Shown: positions 26,120 to 34,061, counted from the first letter of the stretch. The stretch: DNA of 64,000 nucleotides from Collinsella aerofaciens (GCF_902364945.1 NZ_CABJFS010000003.1:1-64000), one strand, 5' to 3'. Notes: generated by a model from the letters alone, not told the origin. Program-made: numbers and translations.

Positions 26120-26268
26120 CCGGCGCGGCGCCTGCACAGCCCGCGCTGGCTTGCGGAGGGAACCAGGTGGGAATCCTGGGCAAGGGACATTACTGTATAG
26201 GACGCGCGGGCGAACCGCCTCGCGCCCCAAGCCAGACTGCTTCGCCTTTTCCTCACGGCATCGCCGTG
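26120..26268 (+). promoter_or_regulatory. Cobalamin riboswitch with expression platform
   Basis: The order of conserved elements fits the B12 riboswitch: GAGGGAACCAGGTGGGAAT followed by CCTGGGCAAGGGAC and ACTGTA (26155-26197), then the closing B12-box-like AAGCCAGACTGC at 26229-26240. A small hairpin CACGGC/GCCGTG (26254-26268) and T-rich stretches follow as a possible expression platform before the chelatase gene at 26369. High cobalamin would be expected to repress the downstream operon. I found no equivalent motif on the minus strand for the cbi operon. Confidence 0.75.
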
Positions 26269-26368
26269 GCGTTAGCTCCTTGTGAACCCCGAGGGGTGCG
26301 CTTTTCTTTCGCTTGTGCCGACAAGCAACTGTCGCCGGGGGACCGGCAAACCGAGGAAAGGAAAAACC

Positions 26369-27295
26369 ATGTCCGACCAGATGTCACGCCGCGGCTTCAT
26401 GGGCGCCGCAGCAACCGGAGCCGTCGCGCTCGCCGGAGTCGCGCTCGCGGGCTGCTCCAACACCTCCGCGAGTTCCGAGAAATCTAGTGAAAAGGAGAAG
26501 GCCGCGAAGCCGGTCATCCTCGTCACGAGCTTCGGCACGAGCTACAACGACTCGCGCCACATCACCATCGGCGCCATCGAAGACGCTATCCGCGAGAAGT
26601 ACTGGCAGGACTACGACATCCGCCGCGCCTTCACCGCGCAGATCATCATCGACAAGCTGAAGAAGCGCGACGGCATCACGATCGACAACATGACCGAGGC
26701 GCTTGACCGCTGCGTGGAAGACGGCGTGAAGGAAATCGTCGTGCAGCCGACGCATCTCATGGCTGGCCTGGAATACGCCGACGTGAAAGACGAGCTCGAC
26801 AAGTACGCCGACAAGTTCGACAAGATCTCGCTCGGCGACCCGCTGCTCACCTCCGACGACGACTACAAAAAGGTGGCCGCGGCCATTAAGGAGAACATGG
26901 CGTCCTTCGACGACGGCGAGACGGCGCTGTGCCTCATGGGCCACGGCACCGAAGCCGATTCCAACGCCGACTATGCCAAGATGCAGGAAGTGTTCAAGAA
27001 CGAGGGTTTGACGCAGTTCTTCGTCGGCACCGTCGAGGCTGAACCGACCTGCGAGGATGTTATCGCCGCCGCGAGCGCCGCAGGCTACAAGAAGGCCGTG
27101 CTCGCGCCGTTCATGGTGGTCGCGGGCGACCACGCGAACAACGACATGGCAGACGAGACCGACCCCGACAGCTGGGCTGCGAAGTTCGTGGCCGCCGGCT
27201 TCGAAGTGACGTGCCTGCTCCAGGGTCTGGGACAGAACGTCGCGGTCGACGACATCTACGTCTCGCACGTGGACGACGCCATCGCCAAGCTGTAA
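26369..27295 (+). CDS. Exported CbiK-family chelatase, Tat lipoprotein
   Basis: CbiK proteins insert cobalt into sirohydrochlorin. Residues 35-308 show the family: ILVTSFGTSYNDSR, PTHLMAGLEY, LMGHGTEADSNADY with a metal-site His, GTVEAEPTCEDVI and PFMVVAGDHANNDMADE with the second His, and CLLQGLGQNVAVDDIYVSHV. Unlike cytoplasmic CbiK it begins MSDQMSRRGFMGAAA, a twin-arginine signal, and has the lipobox LAGC at about residue 28, so it should be folded before export and anchored outside the membrane. Exported relatives are known in Desulfovibrio (periplasmic CbiK) and Porphyromonas (IhtB, thought to act on haem). GGAAAGGAAAA precedes the ATG. First gene of the riboswitch-controlled operon. 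Confidence 0.85.
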   Translation: MSDQMSRRGFMGAAATGAVALAGVALAGCSNTSASSEKSSEKEKAAKPVILVTSFGTSYNDSRHITIGAIEDAIREKYWQDYDIRRAFTAQIIIDKLKKRDGITIDNMTEALDRCVEDGVKEIVVQPTHLMAGLEYADVKDELDKYADKFDKISLGDPLLTSDDDYKKVAAAIKENMASFDDGETALCLMGHGTEADSNADYAKMQEVFKNEGLTQFFVGTVEAEPTCEDVIAAASAAGYKKAVLAPFMVVAGDHANNDMADETDPDSWAAKFVAAGFEVTCLLQGLGQNVAVDDIYVSHVDDAIAKL

Positions 27296-27304
27296 ACTCG
27301 CCGC

Positions 27305-27377
27305 GCACGGGGGCGCCGGTCGCGTCCCCGTGCAACGGGCATGCGCCTTTCCCCGACTGACGACGCATGCCCGTTGC
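27305..27377 (+). promoter_or_regulatory. Pair of hairpins between the chelatase and lipoprotein genes
   Basis: A GCACGGGG/CCCCGTGC stem (27305-27312 with 27326-27333) is followed by a perfect 14-base stem (27332-27345 with 27364-27377). The two share two bases. There is no T-run, so mRNA processing, stability or partial attenuation between cbiK and the downstream transport genes is more likely than termination. Confidence 0.55.
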
Positions 27378-27441
27378 ATTCGCATCCCGACCGCCCACCG
27401 CACGGCACGGGCGGTCGAAGCGATTGAAAGGAACCCCCTCC

Positions 27442-27975
27442 ATGTTGAAGAAAACCCTCGTCTTCGCCCTGTCGGCGGCGCTTTGCGCGTTCTCGCTCGC
27501 CGGCTGCGCCGGAAATTCAATCGACAGCGCAAAGGCAAGCGATGCCGATTCCCAGGAAAAGACCGAACAGGCGGCCGATGCGCCCGCGGGCGCAAGCGCT
27601 GCCCCCATCACCGCCGACAAGGTGGCCGACGGCACCTATCCAATCACCGTAGATTCCAGCTCGAACATGTTCAGGATCGTGGACGCCCAGCTCATCGTGG
27701 AAAACGGCTCCATGCACTGCGTGATGACGCTTTCCGGCACGGGCTACGGCAAGCTCTTCATGGGCACGGGCGACGAGGCTGCCGCCGCAAGCGAGGCCGA
27801 CTTCATCCCCTATGTGGAAAACGCGGAAGGCAAGTACACCTACGACGTGCCCGTTGATGCGCTCGACGAGGACACCGCCTGTGCCGCGTGGAGTATTAGA
27901 AAAGAGCAGTGGTACGACCGCACACTTGTGTTCGAATCCGCCGGCGTCGATCTGCGCGCCGACGCACTGAAGTAA
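27442..27975 (+). CDS. Small lipoprotein with a beta-rich domain, transporter-associated
   Basis: The 177-residue protein has a signal peptide and lipobox (MLKKTLVFALSAALCAFSLAGC), an acidic linker of about 35 residues, then one domain of about 110 residues (GTYPITVDSSSNMFRIVDAQLIV...YGKLFMG...YDVPVDALDED...RTLVFESAGVDL). The domain resembles the N-terminal domain of the next protein in pattern (NG-x5-T-x-SG-x2-YGK, then VPV-LDED, then TL-x-F-S), which suggests a shared ligand-binding fold, perhaps NEAT-like; this is inference from spacing and not a search. I do not know its function. It lies between an exported chelatase and an ABC importer, so binding of a tetrapyrrole or metal is plausible. 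Start ATG 27442 follows GAAAGGA. Confidence 0.65.
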   Translation: MLKKTLVFALSAALCAFSLAGCAGNSIDSAKASDADSQEKTEQAADAPAGASAAPITADKVADGTYPITVDSSSNMFRIVDAQLIVENGSMHCVMTLSGTGYGKLFMGTGDEAAAASEADFIPYVENAEGKYTYDVPVDALDEDTACAAWSIRKEQWYDRTLVFESAGVDLRADALK

Positions 27976-27979
27976 CGCC

Positions 27980-29551
27980 ATGCGGTCGATTCTTCCCAAG
28001 GGGGAAAACAGGAAGCTCCACAGCATCGCGGCGCGCGCGATCGCCTGCGTTCTCGTCGCCCTGCTCGCGCTTCCCTTCGCGGGGTGCAGTGCGAGCCCGA
28101 ACGCGACCGGTGGCACGGCGGGCTCTCAGGAATACACGGTGAGCGTCTCGCTTTCCGGCGGGTCAGGGCGCGCAAGCATCGCCTCACCCACCACAATTGT
28201 GAAGGATGGCGACACCTACACCGCGACCATCACCTGGTCGAGTTCGAACTACGACAAGATGACCGTCGACGGCGTGGACTACGCGCCCGTAAACGACGGC
28301 GGCAACTCCACGTTCGAGATACCCGTCACGCTCGACGAGGACATCGCCGTGTCGGCCGAGACCGTCGCCATGTCGACGCCGCACACCATCGACTACACGC
28401 TCCACTTCGACTCATCCACCATGAAGGAGAAATCGGGCGACGATGCAAGCGGCGGCTCCCCTGCGGGAACGGCTTCAAGCGCCGCGGCCGACTTCCACAA
28501 CGCCGATTTGGGCTGCGGCTGGGAGCCGACGGGAGCGCTTCAGCTTGAATACGCCGAGCACTTCACTGTCGACGAGTTCGAAGGCGGCCTGCGGCTTATC
28601 TGCGTTACGAACGGGGAGCGCTTCCTCGTGGTGCCGCAAGATGCGAAGGTACCTGATGGGTTGAGCTCCGACATCGCGGTCATAAGGCGCCCCGCCGACA
28701 AGGTGTACCTCGTGTCGTCGGCGACGATGTGCCTAGTCGACGCGCTCGATGCGAACGACAATATCATCATGTCGGGCACGAAGGCCGACGACTGCTCGGT
28801 CGTGGGCTTCAAAAGCGCACTCGAAAGTGGGGCGATCGCCTACGGCGGCAAGTACAGCGCGCCCGACTACGAGCGAATATCGGCCTCGGGCTGTACGCTC
28901 GCCATCGAGAACACCATGATCAACCACACGCCCGATGTGAAGGAAAAGCTGCAGAAGCTCGGGCTCGTCGTGCTCACCGAACAGTCGTCGAGCGAGCCCG
29001 AAGCACTCGGGCGCGTCGAGTGGATTAAGCTTTTCGGCGTCCTGTTCGACAAGGAAGACGAGGCCGCGCACCTGTTCAACGAGCAGAAGGCCCGCGTCGA
29101 GCAAACGTCGGGGCTCGCGTCGTCAGGTAAAACCGTGGCGTATTTCTACATTAACTCGAACGGGGCCGCCGTCACGCGGCGGGCGGGCGACTACGTGGCG
29201 CAGATGATCGAGCTTGCAGGCGGCAGCTATGCGCTCGATGACGCGCAGACGGCGTCGACGTCAGGTTCGTCAGTAACGCTCGAAATGGAGCGCTTCTACG
29301 CGACGGCGAAGGATGCCGACATCATCGTCTACAACGGCACCATCGACGAATCGGTTGCCACCTTGAACGACTTCGTAGGCAAAAACGCGCTATTGTCGCA
29401 GTTCAAAGCCGTGAAGAACGGCAACGTCTGGGTCACAAGCGCCGACATGTACCAGCAGATGACTTCTACCGCCGACATTATCGACGAGCTGCACGGGGCG
29501 TTCACCGGCGATGACGCGAGCGACTTCCATTATCTGAGGAAGCTCGGTTAG
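27980..29551 (+). CDS. ABC transporter substrate-binding lipoprotein with N-terminal beta domain
   Basis: Captures the substrate outside the cell for the FecCD-type permease encoded next. Signal peptide and lipobox (IACVLVALLALPFAGC) at residues 20-36. Residues 45-145 resemble the small lipoprotein domain (VKDGDTYTATITWSSSNYDKMTVDGVDY, FEIPVTLDEDIAV, TIDYTLHFDS). The remaining 370 residues are a periplasmic-binding-protein fold of the FecB/BtuF type (TLAIENTMINHTPDVKEKL, FGVLFDKEDEAAHLFNEQKARV, VAYFYINSNGAAVTRRAGDYVAQMIELAGG, DADIIVYNGTIDE). Ligand class (corrinoid, haem, siderophore or metal chelate) cannot be told from sequence. Starts four bases after the lipoprotein stop. Confidence 0.82.
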   Translation: MRSILPKGENRKLHSIAARAIACVLVALLALPFAGCSASPNATGGTAGSQEYTVSVSLSGGSGRASIASPTTIVKDGDTYTATITWSSSNYDKMTVDGVDYAPVNDGGNSTFEIPVTLDEDIAVSAETVAMSTPHTIDYTLHFDSSTMKEKSGDDASGGSPAGTASSAAADFHNADLGCGWEPTGALQLEYAEHFTVDEFEGGLRLICVTNGERFLVVPQDAKVPDGLSSDIAVIRRPADKVYLVSSATMCLVDALDANDNIIMSGTKADDCSVVGFKSALESGAIAYGGKYSAPDYERISASGCTLAIENTMINHTPDVKEKLQKLGLVVLTEQSSSEPEALGRVEWIKLFGVLFDKEDEAAHLFNEQKARVEQTSGLASSGKTVAYFYINSNGAAVTRRAGDYVAQMIELAGGSYALDDAQTASTSGSSVTLEMERFYATAKDADIIVYNGTIDESVATLNDFVGKNALLSQFKAVKNGNVWVTSADMYQQMTSTADIIDELHGAFTGDDASDFHYLRKLG

Positions 29552-29555
29552 CGCC

Positions 29556-30596
29556 ATGAGAAGCCGGCTTTCCATGGCATACGACGAATCGGGGCGCGCC
29601 GCGCGGTGTCGCGTCGTGACGGCGCTGCTCGCTGTTGCCCTCATCGTGCTCGTCGGGGCCAACCTGTGCATCGGGAGCGTGCTCGTGCCCGCAGACCACA
29701 TCCCCGGCATCCTTTCGGGCGGCGCGGCCAATTCCATGGAAAGCCAGGTCATCTGGGAGATTCGCCTGCCGCGCGTGCTTTCAGCCGTGCTTCTCGGCGG
29801 GGCACTTTCGCTTTCCGGGTTCCTGCTGCAGACGTTTTTCAACAACCCCATCGCCGACCCGTTCATCTTGGGTGTCTCCTCGGGCGCAAAGTTCGTCGTC
29901 GCGCTTACGATGATCGTACTTCTAGGCGCGAACATGGCCATGTCTTCGCCGGCCATGGTGGCCGCAGCGTTTCTGGGCTCGCTTATCACCATCGGCTTCG
30001 TGCTCCTCATCGCACGGCGCATAAGTTCCATGGCCATGCTCATCGTGGCGGGCGTCATGGTGGGATACATCTGCTCGGCGGCGACGAACTTCCTCATCGC
30101 CTTCGCCGACGACCAGTCCATCGTGAACCTGCACAACTGGTCTTTGGGTAGCTTCTCGGGTTCGAGCTGGGACGACATCGCGGTCATCGCGGTCGTGGTG
30201 ATCACCGTGAGCGCATGCGTATTCGCGATATCGAAGCCCCTTTCCGCCTTCCAGCTGGGAGAAGCCTACGCGAAAAGCGTCGGCGTGAACGTCGAACGCT
30301 TCCGCGTGGTGCTCGTCCTTCTAGCGAGCATGCTCTCCGCCTGCGTGACCGCGTTCGCTGGTCCGGTGTCGTTCGTAGGCATCGCGGTTCCGCATCTCGT
30401 GAAGTCGGCGCTAAAGTCGTCGAAGCTCATCCGCGTGATTCCTGCGTGCTTCTTGGGAGGCGCCATCTTCTGCGCGGGCTGCGATTTGATCGCGCGCACG
30501 CTGTTCTCTCCCGTCGAGCTTTCCATCAGCGCCGTCACCGCCATCTTCGGCGCTCCGGTGGTTATCGCGCTCATGTTGAAGAAGCGGGTGAGGTAG
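29556..30596 (+). CDS. FecCD/BtuC-type ABC transporter permease
   Basis: Membrane channel for iron-siderophore, haem or cobalamin-type substrates. The 346-residue protein has about ten hydrophobic helices and the family motifs WEIRLPRVLSAVLLGGALSLSGFLLQTFFNNPIADPFILGVSSGA, LGSFSGSSWDD and FAGPVSFVGIAVPHLVKSAL. It begins four bases after the substrate-binding gene stop and ends immediately before the ATPase start. It is encoded with B12 riboswitch control, which suggests that uptake is of B12, B12-related or cobalt-containing material. Confidence 0.9.
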   Translation: MRSRLSMAYDESGRAARCRVVTALLAVALIVLVGANLCIGSVLVPADHIPGILSGGAANSMESQVIWEIRLPRVLSAVLLGGALSLSGFLLQTFFNNPIADPFILGVSSGAKFVVALTMIVLLGANMAMSSPAMVAAAFLGSLITIGFVLLIARRISSMAMLIVAGVMVGYICSAATNFLIAFADDQSIVNLHNWSLGSFSGSSWDDIAVIAVVVITVSACVFAISKPLSAFQLGEAYAKSVGVNVERFRVVLVLLASMLSACVTAFAGPVSFVGIAVPHLVKSALKSSKLIRVIPACFLGGAIFCAGCDLIARTLFSPVELSISAVTAIFGAPVVIALMLKKRVR

Positions 30597-31913
30597 ATGG
30601 GGGAATTCGTGCCGCGGCCCAAAACGCTCGGAGGGGACATTCCATGCTTAGACAGTCCTGAGCTCGCACGAAAGCGCCAGAAGGCACTTTCGGCTCGTGC
30701 GGAACTGCGCGCGGAACGCCTCCTCCGAGCGGAGCCGAACCTCGAAACTACGGTCGAAACGCAGGCTGACGGAGCGCCGCTTTTCCACATAAGCGACCTG
30801 TCGGCGGGCTACGACAAGAAGGTCGTAGTCGAAGGCGTCGATCTGGAGGTTCGCGCGGGCGACGTCGTGGCGCTCATCGGGCCGAACGGCTCGGGCAAGT
30901 CGACCATCTTGAAAACCATCACACGCCATCTGGCACCGCTTGCCGGCGCGGTCGAGCTCGACGGGCGGGAGATTTCCCGATGGAAGACGGCGGAGTTTGC
31001 AAGGAACCTTGCCGTTATGCTGACAGATCGCCCCCGGACCGAGCTCCTCACCTGCCGCGATGTCGTAGAGGCGGGAAGGCACCCCTACACCGGGCGAATG
31101 GGCACACTCTCGCCCGACGACCATAGTCGGGTCGACGAGGCCATGAAAACCGCACATGTGGAAGAGCTCGCCGAGCGCGACTTCATGCAGATAAGCGACG
31201 GGCAACGCCAGCGCGTCATGCTCGCACGCGCCATCGCGCAGGATCCGCGTGTGCTCGTGCTCGACGAGCCCACGTCATATCTCGATATCCGCTACCAGAT
31301 CGACCTGCTGCGAATACTTCGCCACCTTGCGAAATCGCGGAATGTGGCTGTCATCATGTCCATCCACGAACTCGAGCTCGCGCAGAAAAGCGCCGACAAG
31401 GTGATTTGCGTGAAGGACGGCCGGGTCTTCCGCGCCGGCGCACCCGAGGACATATTCACGCGCGAGACGATTGGCGAGCTCTACGGCCTTCAACATGGCA
31501 CCTTCAACGAGCGCTTCGGCAGCGTGGAAATTGGACGCCCGCACGGCGATGCGCACACGTTCGTCATCGCCGGCGCAGGTACGGGGTCGGCTGTGTTTCG
31601 CCAGCTCATCCGGCAGGGCAAGGCGTTCTATACGGGCGTTCTGCACGAAGGGGACATCGACTGCGAGCTCGCGCGCGACCTGGCGGCGGAATGCGTGGCC
31701 GAGCGCGCCTTCGAGCCGATCGGGGATAGAACCATAGCCCGCGCCAAAGAGCTCCTCGTCCACTGCGCGCTCCTTATCGTGTGCCCCGTCGCCTTCGGCA
31801 CCATAAACGCCCGCAACGCAGAGCTCGTCGAGTTCGCACGCTCGCATGGTATCGAGGTCATGCGAGCGTGCGAAGGCGCATCGGAGGATTCCCAATTGGA
31901 GTGGGAAGGATAA
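30597..31913 (+). CDS. ABC transporter ATP-binding protein with C-terminal extension
   Basis: Drives the FecCD-type importer. The ABC domain runs from about residue 62 (LFHISDLSAGYDKKVV) with Walker A GPNGSGKST, a Q-loop region, signature SDGQRQRVMLARAI and Walker B VLVLDEPTSYLD. Residues 300-438 are a separate domain (FVIAGAGTGSAVFRQLIRQGKAFYTGVLHEGDIDCELA...AFGTINARNAELVEFA) that I have seen on some related ATPases and that has no certain function. The first 60 residues (DSPELARKRQKALSARAELRAE) are translated from a family-A hairpin repeat and look like an insertion-derived extension. Start ATG 30597 follows the permease stop directly with a weak ribosome site; a later start is possible. 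Confidence 0.85.
   Translation: MGEFVPRPKTLGGDIPCLDSPELARKRQKALSARAELRAERLLRAEPNLETTVETQADGAPLFHISDLSAGYDKKVVVEGVDLEVRAGDVVALIGPNGSGKSTILKTITRHLAPLAGAVELDGREISRWKTAEFARNLAVMLTDRPRTELLTCRDVVEAGRHPYTGRMGTLSPDDHSRVDEAMKTAHVEELAERDFMQISDGQRQRVMLARAIAQDPRVLVLDEPTSYLDIRYQIDLLRILRHLAKSRNVAVIMSIHELELAQKSADKVICVKDGRVFRAGAPEDIFTRETIGELYGLQHGTFNERFGSVEIGRPHGDAHTFVIAGAGTGSAVFRQLIRQGKAFYTGVLHEGDIDCELARDLAAECVAERAFEPIGDRTIARAKELLVHCALLIVCPVAFGTINARNAELVEFARSHGIEVMRACEGASEDSQLEWEG
30625..30731. repeat. Large hairpin repeat, family A, copy 3 (inside ATPase gene)
   Basis: Arms 30625-30643 and 30713-30731 pair over 19 bases with one G-U and two mismatches. The core (30651-30708) has the same order as copy 2: ACAGTCCTG, CTCGCACGAA, a changed inner hairpin (GAAAG with CTTTC around GCC/GGC), then CGGCTCGTGCGGAACT. 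It is read through in frame near the start of the ATPase gene. Confidence 0.75.
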
Positions 31914-31930
31914 ACTGGACTTTCATTTAA

Positions 31931-32023
31931 GGATCCTCAGGCTATAGCTCCTACGCCGGCGAGGTCTCCAAGGCGCCGGAGAACCTCGTGAACAGGAATT
32001 TCCACGCCGACGAGCCCAACTAG
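31931..32023 (+). pseudogene. IS3-type transposase remnant
   Basis: The stretch reads GSSGYSSYAGEVSKAPENLV then NRNFHADEPN-stop. I recognise YSSYxGEVSxAPxNLVxRxFxADxPN as the region just before the catalytic core of IS3-family OrfB transposases; the following WLTDV part is missing. A stop precedes it. The fragment lies 17 bases after the ATPase gene and marks the right boundary of the cobalamin island. The assignment rests on remembered family sequence. Confidence 0.6.
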
Positions 32024-32025
32024 AC

Positions 32026-32637
32026 CTAATCCAAGCGAGATTCCAAACTCGAAAGACCGCTCAACGTCAGAGTATTAGCAACCTCCGAGACACGCTCGAT
32101 AGGAACCGAGCCGTCAGACAGTGCCCATGTGCGATAGATACCGATAATACCCGACAGCAAAAACGCCAGATAGTAGTCGAACATCTCGTCCTTGAGACCG
32201 TGGGGCAGCAGATCGCGCTCGGCAATCTCGTGCTCGAGCGGCGCACGAAGACGAGCCATAAAATCATCGAGCGGAATGTTCTCGATCAGCTGACGATTGA
32301 GCACCAAGTTGTTGCACAGTGCCTCGTTAACGGTTTTAAACAAGGTCGCCGCCGCGCCCAGGGCGCGCTCGTTGGTGTCACCGTCCATTGAAGCAAGCGT
32401 TTTCTCGACCGAGTCGACAATCATCTCCACCACATCGACGGCAATGCCATCGAGCAGGCCGTCAACCGTACCAAAGTGAACGTAAAAGGTCTTGCGGTCG
32501 ACATTGGCCTCGCGCGCGATGGCACTCACCGTAATGTCTGCCAGCGGCTTTTCCATGAGCAGGCGCTCGAAAGCGGAAAGGATGGCATTGCGGCTGCGAA
32601 CGATGCGGCGATCAATACGCGGTTTGCTGGTGGCCAT
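32026..32637 (-). CDS. TetR family transcriptional regulator
   Basis: A DNA-binding repressor-type protein of 203 residues. The N-terminal helix-turn-helix reads RNAILSAFERLLMEKPLADITVSAIAREANVDRKTFYVHFGTVDGLL. The C-terminal ligand domain has no recognised specificity (LPHGLKDEMFDYYLAFLLSGIIGIYRTW resembles the TetR_C group with a conserved G-IxxYRxW). The ATG at 32637 follows GAAGGG by eight bases. The target is unknown; it stands alone between the island and a flippase-like gene. Confidence 0.88.
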   Translation of the reverse strand: MATSKPRIDRRIVRSRNAILSAFERLLMEKPLADITVSAIAREANVDRKTFYVHFGTVDGLLDGIAVDVVEMIVDSVEKTLASMDGDTNERALGAAATLFKTVNEALCNNLVLNRQLIENIPLDDFMARLRAPLEHEIAERDLLPHGLKDEMFDYYLAFLLSGIIGIYRTWALSDGSVPIERVSEVANTLTLSGLSSLESRLD

Positions 32638-32753
32638 GGGCGTGTCCCTTCGATATACGGGCATTCATCAACAGATGAGAGATAATCTACGTAAGAGGAT
32701 TATCCCCCATACAGCACAAATATGCCCCGCATCATGAAGAACGCACGACTGCC

Positions 32754-34061
32754 CTACTGCGACTTAGGGTGCTTCTTCTTATTGAGTGCCGACGGAGATA
32801 CGCGAATACCGTCGCCCGTCTGGCGCACATAGGCTTTATGAGCCGGCTTGGCGGTCCCAGAAGCCTTCTGAGCGTGCTTCTTGGGATCAACGGTAACCGC
32901 ATTCGTGGGGTGCGGCTTAGTGGGCGCAGAGGGCGTCTGAGACGTGCGGCCGAGTTTGCGCATCACGCGATCCCAGCGCGCATGGATGCTCTCGTTGTGG
33001 GCGCTCTTAAGTCCCAGCAGGGGCGCAGCCAAAATGGTCGGCGCAATAAACGTAATGAGGCGCCACAGCAGATAGCCGGCGGTCGAAGCCGACCCAAAGA
33101 AATGACCCAAGAACAATGCAAAGCCGCCCTCAGCGCCACCAGTTCCACCGGGCAAGGGAACCGCAGAGCTCAGCAGCTGGACAAAGGCACTCGCGGCCAT
33201 GACCGAGAAAAAGTCGACCTCGTGATGGCCAAAGGCAAGCATCAGGAAATACGGAACCAGATAGAAAAACGCGAGCTGCAGCATGGTGATAAACACGGTG
33301 AGCAGCATGGAAGAAAAATGTCCGGCCGAAAGCTTGAACTTCTCGGAGAAGGAGTAGATCTCGCCGTCGACAAACGTGCGCCATCCCTCGATCTTAGTGG
33401 CCGAGACACCTATGCGCTCGAGCCAATTGATGATGCAATGGGCGACGCGCGTGACGGTCTTAGGCATGAGCGCGACGGCGAAGATGCCCAGCAAGATGCA
33501 GCAGTGCCCACCAAAGCTAAAGACGCACAGCAGCGTCATGTCGCCATAGCGCTCGGCAAAAAACGGCATGCGGGCAAGCAGTAGGATAGCGCCCCAGGCA
33601 ACGAGGCCAAACTGGTACACGATAAAGCGCGTGAACTGCGTGGCTCCGGCCTCGCCGACATTTTGGCCCGCTTTGGTCAGACGGTAGATCTGGGCGGGAG
33701 TCGAGCCCATCATCATGGGCGTGAGGTTGCCAAAAAAGATGCCGCTCGCCTCGACCGAGATCAGGTCGCGAATGCCGACGGGTGAATTGGGGTCGAGCCA
33801 GACGGCGATCGCATAGGCCACAATGCCAAAGAACAGATACATGAACATGCATAGACACGCGGCAACGAGCCAGGGCGCCTGGACGCTCGACATAGCGGCC
33901 CAAAACTGCCCCATCTGCCCGGTTACCACCAGATAGACGATATAACCCACCAGCACGACGCCGATAAAGATGGCGCCGCGGCGTGCACTCTTATTGTCAT
34001 CGCCGCCCGAGGCCTCAACCTCGACCTGGGGCTTGGACGTATGCTGAGAGGACTCCGTCAT
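32754..34061 (-). CDS. Flippase-like membrane protein (LPG synthase TM / UPF0104 family)
   Basis: A 435-residue integral membrane protein of the family related to the MprF flippase domain and YbhN. Several helices are visible: IFIGVVLVGYIVYLVVTGQM near residue 30, MFMYLFFGIVAYAIAVWL, GIFFGNLTPMMMGSTPAQIY, which is the family landmark, and PGGTGGAEGGFALFLGHFF towards the end. The last 70 residues are a basic, Lys/Pro-rich cytoplasmic tail. Substrate not known; lipid or glycolipid flipping is inferred. Start ATG 34061 follows AGAAGGAG. Confidence 0.85.
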   Translation of the reverse strand: MTESSQHTSKPQVEVEASGGDDNKSARRGAIFIGVVLVGYIVYLVVTGQMGQFWAAMSSVQAPWLVAACLCMFMYLFFGIVAYAIAVWLDPNSPVGIRDLISVEASGIFFGNLTPMMMGSTPAQIYRLTKAGQNVGEAGATQFTRFIVYQFGLVAWGAILLLARMPFFAERYGDMTLLCVFSFGGHCCILLGIFAVALMPKTVTRVAHCIINWLERIGVSATKIEGWRTFVDGEIYSFSEKFKLSAGHFSSMLLTVFITMLQLAFFYLVPYFLMLAFGHHEVDFFSVMAASAFVQLLSSAVPLPGGTGGAEGGFALFLGHFFGSASTAGYLLWRLITFIAPTILAAPLLGLKSAHNESIHARWDRVMRKLGRTSQTPSAPTKPHPTNAVTVDPKKHAQKASGTAKPAHKAYVRQTGDGIRVSPSALNKKKHPKSQ

